IMG/VR virus record: IMGVR_UViG_3300010885_017152
Coordinates: 1 to 22,195 of that record
Source of the DNA: a virus
DNA length: 22,195 bases
Direction: 5' to 3' (one strand)
A program made the translations under genes and the position numbers. Shown in pieces: positions 7,255-13,460 of this stretch; position 1 is the stretch's first letter, and each line of letters opens with the position of its first letter. The notes below the pieces were generated by a model. That model searched no databases. It was given only the letters and a program-made list of their open reading frames with translations, and was not told where the DNA came from.

Positions 7255-9314
7255 TGAATAATATTCCACAAACTCGTATACCTACTGGTGGTGTTGATCG
7301 GACTAATCTTCCGCATGTCACCGATCCTAAGAATTGGTGGACATTAAACAATCTACGTCCAGTAAATGGTGGTTTAGAACAAACTCCGCCATTGTGCAAT
7401 AAAATGGCACTCAATGTTCCATACCCAGGCACTGATATACGTTTGCTGGAGCACGTGGCCATTGATGGTCAATTACAATTACTAATCGGTAACGAAACTG
7501 AATTTGTAATGTTTGATGAAGTGCTTTGGCAGAGAACACCAGTTCTCTATTTAGAGTTAATAAAAATGCCAATCACGGCAACAACTACCACGTTGTGTCA
7601 AATAGATTCTGGTGGTAGTTCTCAACACGAAGAAGCGTATATTTCTGGTAGTAATATAGATATCGACATAGCACTTGCTACGGCTACTAGTAATGAATTG
7701 AGTCAACAAGCGTTACTTTACGGAGATCTAGCTCATCGTTTTGTAGCGGATCTTGATACTTTTTGGTTAGAAATCTTAACTTCTACTACCGCACGTTGGC
7801 GCTTTATATCTAAAGGAATTACTCCAGGAGCTTGGTATGAGTTTACTATTGCAAAAACGGTAGTCATTGATCCTGTATTAAATATAAACCTTGCGTTTAT
7901 GAATACAACGGATTTTGCCCCTGGCGATTACTGGCAATGGATAGTGACTAGTCCAGTAATACCTGCAGATAACGAGTGTATAACTACGAGTTCATACGGT
8001 AACGATCTTTATATCGCGGGTTATGATCGTAGGATTTTACGTTTTCGTGATGGTATTGTAACAGGGGTTGGTTATAAACCAGCTTTTGGCAAACGCACTG
8101 CTGTGTTTTATAATCACCTAGTAATTGCACAATACGAAGAAGCTGCGGTAGATGATGGGCACGAGCCACTAGATCCATATGATGTAAGAACTACTCCTTG
8201 GCGTTTAGCTTGGTCGCACTTAAACGACCCTGATCAACTTTTTCCAACGGATTTGAATGAGGCTGACGTTTATGACTTTCCAGCAACTTCCGCAGCATAC
8301 CGTGGATATTTGGGAATTACTAACCTTGCTATTCTTAATGAGACTTTAATTATCTACCTAGCCAACTCGATGTATTCCATGCGGTATGTAGGTTTGCCTA
8401 CCGTTATGCAGATTACTCCATTAGTTAATAATATCGGAAGTATTTTTTACGATGGATTAGTTATCACAAGTGAAGGTCATTTTTTCATTGGTATTGACAA
8501 CATTTATTTCTTCGATGGCACTAAACCAATACCAATGGGTTTTGAAGTTTGTGAACAATTTTTTACGGAGATTGGCACACCTTCAAATAACCCACGGTAT
8601 GATTGGACGTATGCTAAATATGACCAACGTAGATCGGAAGTTATCTGGACTTATTGGTCGGTGTTTGCGACAGGAAAATATGTATGTCGCCAACTGATCT
8701 ATCAAGTTGACTTTAAACGGTTCTATTTTAGAAATATGCCCAGTGATTCTATGGGCACTTATTCAGGAAATACTTATAACATCCGCACGTTTGTTCCAGA
8801 GTTGGATTCTACAGTTCCAGGCACTATGCTCTATGGGGCAAAAACTCGGTTGTTACACGAGTATGAGTATGGAGTGGACTCTTTACGTTTTTTGGCAAAC
8901 GATACGTTAGTCTATTCAGGAGCAACTATAATACCAGCTTTGACATTGCCATACGCGGAAACTCCAGATCTTTCCTATGGTGACTTATACTCAGTTAAAG
9001 AACATTCTAGTTTTTTACTCGACGCAGCCTATGACATAGGAAGTGGAGTTACGGTTTCTCATAATGCGCGTAATGCAGTAGGCAATCCTCTGGCTGTAAC
9101 TTTAACACCTTTAACCAAAGTTTGGACTACCAGTCTTGCAGAACGCATTTTATCATTCCCACGTAAAGACGGCGTTGTCTTTCGTTATGGTTTTACTGGA
9201 ACTTACACAACAACAGTTGATCCAATTTCAGGATACACTGTAACGGTGCCTACAATTGGTTTAAAAATCACGGGCTATGCGGACTTTATTTACACCGGAA
9301 AAGCAGAACAATGA
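7254..9314 (+). CDS. Tail nozzle / tail tubular B-like large beta-structured protein
   Basis: The product is 686 residues, in the size range of podoviral nozzle proteins. It starts at the ATG overlapping the TAA of the connector gene. The middle carries NDLYIAGYDRRILRFRDG, then WRLAWSHLNDPDQLF with LNEADVYDFPATS, then LNETLIIYLANSMYSMRYVG and GHFFIGIDNIYFFDGTKPIPMG, then YRQVDF/RFYFRNMP-like strands. The series 'WS-L-DP', 'N-AD-YDF', 'I-YSM-YVG' and 'FFDG-PIG' is the repeating-blade pattern I associate with P22 gp10 / podovirus nozzle-type proteins. No membrane segment or signal peptide is seen. The likely role is the tail tube below the connector, holding the channel closed until infection. 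Composition is AT-rich (about 32% GC in row 8461-8520). It overlaps the next gene by ATGA, suggesting coupled translation. Confidence 0.75.
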   Translation: MNNIPQTRIPTGGVDRTNLPHVTDPKNWWTLNNLRPVNGGLEQTPPLCNKMALNVPYPGTDIRLLEHVAIDGQLQLLIGNETEFVMFDEVLWQRTPVLYLELIKMPITATTTTLCQIDSGGSSQHEEAYISGSNIDIDIALATATSNELSQQALLYGDLAHRFVADLDTFWLEILTSTTARWRFISKGITPGAWYEFTIAKTVVIDPVLNINLAFMNTTDFAPGDYWQWIVTSPVIPADNECITTSSYGNDLYIAGYDRRILRFRDGIVTGVGYKPAFGKRTAVFYNHLVIAQYEEAAVDDGHEPLDPYDVRTTPWRLAWSHLNDPDQLFPTDLNEADVYDFPATSAAYRGYLGITNLAILNETLIIYLANSMYSMRYVGLPTVMQITPLVNNIGSIFYDGLVITSEGHFFIGIDNIYFFDGTKPIPMGFEVCEQFFTEIGTPSNNPRYDWTYAKYDQRRSEVIWTYWSVFATGKYVCRQLIYQVDFKRFYFRNMPSDSMGTYSGNTYNIRTFVPELDSTVPGTMLYGAKTRLLHEYEYGVDSLRFLANDTLVYSGATIIPALTLPYAETPDLSYGDLYSVKEHSSFLLDAAYDIGSGVTVSHNARNAVGNPLAVTLTPLTKVWTTSLAERILSFPRKDGVVFRYGFTGTYTTTVDPISGYTVTVPTIGLKITGYADFIYTGKAEQ

Positions 9315-9574
9315 GTAGAACAATAAATCTTTCACAGCTTGTGCTTCCTTTGGGTTCTAACGAGCAAACAATAAATCTTGTTGACCAACTTAACATTCGC
9401 TTGCGCGTGCTTGAAGCCGAGTTTAATCGTTTAAGTCAAAATGTTTACGTTCGTGGAAATACTGAACCTTATTTCTTACCAACCACTGGCGCAGTCGCTG
9501 GGTATAAATTAGTATACACAACACGCTTGGACATAAATGGTAACATTCTACCCTCTGCCGAATGGGTGCCATAA
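9311..9574 (+). CDS. Small coiled-coil virion-type protein of unknown function
   Basis: The product is 87 residues and starts in the ATGA overlap with the nozzle gene stop. Residues about 20-45 (VDQLNIRLRVLEAEFNRLSQ) form a heptad-like helix, probably a trimeric or dimeric coiled coil. The rest is a beta-leaning stretch with GYKLVYTTRLDINGN, ending in SAEWVP. The short length, coupled start and place after the nozzle suggest a minor tail component, or a short fibre or adaptor. I do not recognise a named family. The last 13 bases overlap the start of the next gene. Confidence 0.6.
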   Translation: MSRTINLSQLVLPLGSNEQTINLVDQLNIRLRVLEAEFNRLSQNVYVRGNTEPYFLPTTGAVAGYKLVYTTRLDINGNILPSAEWVP

Positions 9575-10026
9575 TCAAACGTTTAACAACCGCTCTTGAG
9601 GTAGTTAACCACTGGGATTACATCAACACCGCAATTTTGGATCTTAAACTTCGGTATAAAGAACCATTAAATGCAGAGCAAATGTTTGCTACTCTTTGTT
9701 GGTTGGCAACTACACCGCTCAAGGGCTGGATAGGAGTAGCTTACAGCGATGAGAAACCTTCAGCTTTCGTCGCTTTGCAGGAGTTAATAACTCACGATAA
9801 TCGGAAAACTTTCCAAGTGTTACTCTACTGGCATTCAAAGGACATTCCAAATAGTAGTAAACAAACTTTGCCGTTAATGACAGAATTTGAAACCTGGGCT
9901 TTGTCTCAAGGGATTAAGAAATACCAAGTTTCCACACGCCGTGATTCTGGTGCAGCAATCCGCTGCTTCCAGAGTGCTGAGTATGGATTCAAACGTGCAT
10001 TTACAACCTACGAAAAAACACTATAA
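9562..10026 (+). CDS. GNAT-like acetyltransferase-fold protein (T7 gp13-type), binding loop degenerate
   Basis: The product is 154 residues. The second half shows a GNAT-like order: a strand (GWIGVAYSDEKPSAFVALQE), a strand with FQVLLYWHSKD, a helix with LPLMTEFETWALSQG, a strand with KKYQVSTRRD, then GAAIRCFQSAEYGFKRAF and a terminal TTYEKTL. This matches small GNAT-like proteins encoded near podovirus internal virion genes. The normal acetyl-CoA loop (Q/R-x-x-G-x-G/A) before the helix is not evident; the place is taken by NSSKQTLP. So catalysis is doubtful and a structural or assembly role is possible. The ATG at 9562 lies inside the preceding gene (13-base overlap). The enzyme fold is moderately supported, the activity is not. 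Confidence 0.6.
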   Translation: MGAIIKRLTTALEVVNHWDYINTAILDLKLRYKEPLNAEQMFATLCWLATTPLKGWIGVAYSDEKPSAFVALQELITHDNRKTFQVLLYWHSKDIPNSSKQTLPLMTEFETWALSQGIKKYQVSTRRDSGAAIRCFQSAEYGFKRAFTTYEKTL

Positions 10027-10029
10027 ATT

Positions 10030-11226
10030 ATGGCTGCTAATAACACAGTAATAAACGCAACTCCTGCGCAAACCGCAGTAATGACACCTGCACAGTTGCA
10101 GGCTCTTTATGGCACCGATCTTAACGCGGCAGCCAACAATGCTTTAATGAGCGGTGCGACCAATGCTACTAATGCTACTGGTGCTAATGCTAGTAATCAG
10201 GTGCAGGCTAGTAATCAAACTGGCGCATTTGACACCACTGGCACTTCTGCACAAACGCAAAATCAGACGCAGCAGAATCAAACCACTGGAGCTTCAACTA
10301 CTAACACTAACCAACAGACCACTGGTCAAACAGGAGTTGTTGATACTCTTGGAACTGGTGCAATGTTGCAAGGACAGCAAGCAGGTGCAACGGCTAACAC
10401 TAATGCCGTCAATAACTTTCTTTCTGGAGTTATACAGCAAGGTGCTCCAGCGTTTCAAAGTCAAGTCCAGCAAGCGGTAAACAACGCAACTTCTGGTCCA
10501 GGTATGGTTGGCGCTGGGCAAAGTGCTAATGCACGGGCTGCTGGTTATGCAGGTTCTGAAGTTGGACGGCAGATGTTAGGACAGCAGTTACAAGCCGCAG
10601 GTCAACTTTCTGGACCTACCGCAGCTACAACCTTAGCTAATGCGTCGGCTCCGTATCTTGGACAAACTTCTACTCAGGGAACCACAGGCACGCAACAGCA
10701 ATCGTCCTTAGAGAATACGCTTGGCACTGCACTTAACAGTCTTGTTGAGAACCAGAGTCAAGCAGGAACTTCTAATGCTGGGTCTACGCAAATTGCAGCT
10801 GGCACTTCTCCAATCCAACAGCAAAAGGGTGGAAAAATAATCTGCACGGTGCTGGTAAAACATAAACTTATGCGTCGCGAGACGGTAGCTAATGAGCTTG
10901 TTTACTTTCGCAAACACTGGGATTTCTTCAAACGTTCAGCGGTTGGTTACGTTTTCTTTGCGCAGCTTTTGGCAGTGTTTGCTCTGCATCATAAATGGTT
11001 TGCACGTTTGTGTGCACCACTAGCTCGCGCTTGTTCCCATGTAATCCTTTGTAAACTTTGGGGTATGCAACCTCGTAAACTTGCGGCAGTAGCATACTTC
11101 TTCTTTTTTCACTTTTGTGACAAGCTCGGTTGGTTGCTGCTGAGATTCTGGTCTCCAAACGCACCTGATAAAGTATCCAACCCCGAGCTTGTTGCTTTAC
11201 TTGAAGAACTTGACCTTAGCCTGTGA
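10030..11226 (+). CDS. Chimeric virion-type protein: Ala/Thr/Asn/Gln-rich N-part joined to Cys/aromatic-rich C-terminal domain
   Basis: The product is 398 residues. Residues 1-265 are low-complexity, rich in Ala, Thr, Asn, Gln, Gly and Ser with almost no charge, broken by a helical stretch (about 125-215) with FLSGVIQQGAPAFQSQVQQ and SANARAAGYAGSEVGRQ. From GGKIICTVLVKHKLMRRE the character changes completely: basic, aromatic and cysteine-containing, with VGYVFFAQLLAVF, an HHKWFARLCAPLARACSH stretch and AAVAYFFFFHF. This tail resembles a 'KIICTxxxxxxG...GYHxxxxPLV' type domain that I recall from the C-termini of unrelated phage structural proteins. That recall is from memory and should be searched. 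It is probably a minor virion or ejection component. The gene begins three bases after the GNAT-like stop and ends in a GTGA overlap with the cupin gene. Confidence 0.6.
   Translation: MAANNTVINATPAQTAVMTPAQLQALYGTDLNAAANNALMSGATNATNATGANASNQVQASNQTGAFDTTGTSAQTQNQTQQNQTTGASTTNTNQQTTGQTGVVDTLGTGAMLQGQQAGATANTNAVNNFLSGVIQQGAPAFQSQVQQAVNNATSGPGMVGAGQSANARAAGYAGSEVGRQMLGQQLQAAGQLSGPTAATTLANASAPYLGQTSTQGTTGTQQQSSLENTLGTALNSLVENQSQAGTSNAGSTQIAAGTSPIQQQKGGKIICTVLVKHKLMRRETVANELVYFRKHWDFFKRSAVGYVFFAQLLAVFALHHKWFARLCAPLARACSHVILCKLWGMQPRKLAAVAYFFFFHFCDKLGWLLLRFWSPNAPDKVSNPELVALLEELDLSL
10162..10217 (+). repeat. Short imperfect coding repeats in the low-complexity N-part
   Basis: The 9-mer AATGCTACT occurs twice in tandem (10162-10170, 10171-10179). 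The 11-mer GCTAGTAATCA follows at 10189-10199 and 10207-10217. Both encode Ala/Thr/Asn/Ser units. They look like slippage-derived repeats and likely vary between related phages. Confidence 0.6.
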
Positions 11227-11621
11227 GCGAACATTTACAAATGATGGAGACCTTAGAAGCAAAACTTTTAAGTCTTCCGCAAATTAACATACCTTTATGG
11301 CATCTATTTGCACCTGGAGTTTACACTCGTGTGGTGCGGATGCCTAAAGGGAGTTTTATTATTGGACATGAACATACCACACGCCATCTTAACTTTGTTT
11401 TAAGTGGAAAAGCTACAGTGGGTATGGATGGTATTTTTACCGAGATGGTCGCACCTTTGATTTTTATTTCCGAAGTCGGAGTGCGGAAAGTTTTACAAAT
11501 TCACGAAGAGATGCTATGGGCAACTGTGCATCCAACAGAGGAAACAAGATTAGAAATTTTAGAGCAAACATTAGTAAGAAAAACTGAAACTTATAAACAA
11601 CTAAAAAAGGAATTATCATGA
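11223..11621 (+). CDS. Small cupin-fold protein
   Basis: The product is 132 residues with GTG start at 11223, in a GTGA overlap with the previous stop; ATG at 11241 is an alternative. The central region has the cupin motif 1 spacing G-x5-HxH-x3-[E]-x6-G exactly: G43, H49, H51 and G62, with His (H55) in the place usually held by Glu. A second strand block follows with LIFISEVGVRKVLQIHEEMLWATVH, giving H94 and H103 as candidate ligands. Such a jelly-roll barrel could bind a metal, but the substrate is unknown. The C-terminal ~30 residues are a charged helix. Similar small cupins are seen in phage structural clusters, and their role is not established. The end overlaps the next gene by ATGA. Confidence 0.72.
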   Translation: MSEHLQMMETLEAKLLSLPQINIPLWHLFAPGVYTRVVRMPKGSFIIGHEHTTRHLNFVLSGKATVGMDGIFTEMVAPLIFISEVGVRKVLQIHEEMLWATVHPTEETRLEILEQTLVRKTETYKQLKKELS

Positions 11622-12160
11622 CCTGGGTAACTATCGCTATTGGTGCTGGAGTTGGTGCAACCGCCGGTGGAGTTGGCGCGAATCAAGTAGGAGAAGACCC
11701 GTGGAAGGGTGCTCTTATGGGTGCTACAGTTGGTGGTCTTGGAGGTTGGGCTGCTGCTCCTGCCGCAGGTGCGGGAGCTGGAGCAGGCGCTGCTGGAACC
11801 ACTGCAGCCGCAACTCCCGCTGCTACTAGTTTTGGCGCAGGAGAAGTAGCTAGCACCGCAGCACCGAGTTTTACCGCTTCTTTTGCACCTGAAGCTGGTG
11901 CAGGGGCAACTTCAGCTGGAACACAAGCTGGAGTAGCTGGTATGCAAATGCCAGGATACGCAGCTTCCCAAGCAGCACCATCGGCCTTTAGTGGTATTGG
12001 TAAAAACATTGCCACGGGCGTAGCAGTGAATGGTTTAATGGGCGCGGGCAACGCTGTTCTTAATCCTAAACCAACAACAATAACTCCAGGTCAACCACCA
12101 CAGATGCAACCCATGCAGCCACTACAATTTAATCGTTTGCAATTTGGAAGTCGAATGTAA
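11618..12160 (+). CDS. Glycine/alanine-rich glycine-zipper protein, probable small internal/ejection virion protein
   Basis: The product is 180 residues. Residues 1-60 contain repeated GxxxG/AxxxG spacing (IGAGVGATAGGVGANQVG, WKGALMGATVGGLGG), a glycine-zipper pattern that packs membrane-inserting helices. The middle is almost all Ala, Gly, Thr, Ser and Pro. The tail is Pro/Gln/Met-rich (PQMQPMQPLQFNRLQFG). Such proteins are common among podoviral ejection (T7 gp14-like or P22 gp7/gp20-like) components that insert in the host envelope to form a DNA channel, and the following genes encode larger internal virion-type proteins. This is one of the few genes here with a Shine-Dalgarno-like sequence: AAGGA lies 7 bases before the ATG, at 11606-11610. 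The function is inferred from composition and position. Confidence 0.62.
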   Translation: MTWVTIAIGAGVGATAGGVGANQVGEDPWKGALMGATVGGLGGWAAAPAAGAGAGAGAAGTTAAATPAATSFGAGEVASTAAPSFTASFAPEAGAGATSAGTQAGVAGMQMPGYAASQAAPSAFSGIGKNIATGVAVNGLMGAGNAVLNPKPTTITPGQPPQMQPMQPLQFNRLQFGSRM

Positions 12161-12161
12161 G

Positions 12162-12180
12162 TCTTGTTCAAGATTTGAAC
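12162..12180 (+). promoter_or_regulatory. Palindromic spacer with two overlapping inverted repeats
   Basis: GTTCAA (12166-12171) and TTGAAC (12175-12180) are a perfect 6-bp inverted repeat with loop GAT. TCTTG (12162-12166) and CAAGA (12169-12173) form an alternative inverted repeat overlapping it, so the two cannot form at once. The same GTTCAA-xAT-TTGAAC-xATAC core, with single-base differences, occurs in the hairpin at 6520-6539. It stands 10 bases before the ATG at 12191. It may be an operator, a weak hairpin or a processing site. The repeat is seen; the role is unknown. Confidence 0.4.
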
Positions 12181-12190
12181 CATACCTAAA

Positions 12191-13456
12191 ATGAATCTAC
12201 AAACTGCGCAGTTAGGAAACACAAACGGGATTAGTCTTGGTGGCTACGTTCCCGTCGCAACTCGTCAGCCTGGGTTACTTGACCAAGCTTTGGCGAGTCT
12301 GGCTTCGTCTGTTGTTGGAGCCGTAGCCCAAAAAGGTGTTGAGGGTTTAATGACGCCAGATATGGGTAAACAAGCAGTGGCTAATCAGGTGCAAATGGCT
12401 GGTATTGAAAAAGGGCCAGATGGACAGTTAGTTGATAAAGCCAGTGCATTGCAGAGGTGGTTTGCACCGCGTGATGCAAAGATGTTCCAACAGGCTTTAG
12501 GTCAGCAACAAGAAGCTAACTATCGTGCGGATACGCTTAGACAAACGGGAGCAGCTGAAGCTGCACGTCTTGATGTGACAGTAGCTGGACGCGTTGCTGC
12601 AGAAAAACAAGATGGCGTTAAACAGACGTTTGATGAAAAGAGGTTTGCGGCAGAAGAAGCTGCAAGAAGACGGTCTGAGGAGGCAGCATTACGTGACTTC
12701 AATGCAAATGAAGCCAATCGTAAAACTGTATTAGGTTTACAAACTACGGCACAGGAGATGAGTGATCCTATGAATTGGCGGAATGTCACCTCTGGAGCAC
12801 TTAGAGACAAAGCACTTTCTACGCAGATTGCTGCGAACGAAGCAGAAATCCAACGGAGTAATGTTTTGACCAAACAGCAGCAACAGATGTTGGATATGCA
12901 GCAAGCACCAGTTCGACAGGAGGCACTTGCTAACTTCTTAAGTGGTAAGCAAATGGCGGGTAATACTGTAGCTGCCACCGCACTTGCGAATGAGTTGGGA
13001 AGTAACTGGGATCCAGCAGATAAGAAAGGACTTGAGGCTGCTTGGCAACGTGCCCAGAGTAATAATCCAAAAACTATGGCTACGGCTGCAACTAGTTCCA
13101 AAGAGTTACAAGCGGCCGCAGACCAACCGCTAATCAATCGTGTTGGAACCTTAGCCAAAGGAATGGCGGGTGCTGGTGAGCAAGCTCTGAATAAGACTGC
13201 TTATGGCGTTGGTCGTGTTTTTCTGTCACGTCCAGAAGCGGAAGCAATGGTAGCACGTGGGCCGGATTTGACTACTTTAGGTATGCCTGCTGGATATTTT
13301 GGTCCACAAATAGGTGCTACTACTCCTGAACAAACCCAAGCTTTACAACAGTATCTAGAAACTGGAGGCTTTTCGCCTGCCGATGTCCTCGCACGTCAAC
13401 AAGCTCTCGGATACGATCCTAAGAATAAACCAGCCCTACGTAACCAAATTCGCTAA
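12191..13456 (+). CDS. Helical internal virion / ejection-type protein
   Basis: The product is 421 residues. It has no recognisable enzyme motif. The N-terminus has GGYVPVATRQPGLLDQAL followed by a small-residue helix (LASLASSVVGAVAQKGVEG). Residues about 100-260 are a long charged helix, with RFAAEEAARRRSEEAALRD, probably coiled coil. The C-terminal ~110 residues are mixed helical, with VGRVFLSRPEAEAMVARGP and a LGMPAGYFG loop, and end in DPKNKPALRNQIR. A large helical protein between a glycine-zipper protein and a giant virion protein corresponds to the position of T7 gp15-like internal core proteins. It begins after a palindromic spacer with an ACCTAAA leader and lies four bases upstream of the giant gene. 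It is likely ejected with the DNA; this is inference. Confidence 0.6.
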   Translation: MNLQTAQLGNTNGISLGGYVPVATRQPGLLDQALASLASSVVGAVAQKGVEGLMTPDMGKQAVANQVQMAGIEKGPDGQLVDKASALQRWFAPRDAKMFQQALGQQQEANYRADTLRQTGAAEAARLDVTVAGRVAAEKQDGVKQTFDEKRFAAEEAARRRSEEAALRDFNANEANRKTVLGLQTTAQEMSDPMNWRNVTSGALRDKALSTQIAANEAEIQRSNVLTKQQQQMLDMQQAPVRQEALANFLSGKQMAGNTVAATALANELGSNWDPADKKGLEAAWQRAQSNNPKTMATAATSSKELQAAADQPLINRVGTLAKGMAGAGEQALNKTAYGVGRVFLSRPEAEAMVARGPDLTTLGMPAGYFGPQIGATTPEQTQALQQYLETGGFSPADVLARQQALGYDPKNKPALRNQIR

Positions 13457-13460
13457 TCCC

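Noticed and set aside
11683-12051. Ala/Pro-rich 122-residue minus-strand ORF
   Set aside because: It mirrors the Gly/Ala-rich gene at 11618-12160. Long open reverse frames are expected there, and no promoter or start signal supports it.
12520-13158. 212-residue minus-strand ORF
   Set aside because: It is entirely opposite the helical virion gene and reads as Ser/Ala/Cys/Leu noise; the whole window is otherwise transcribed on the + strand.
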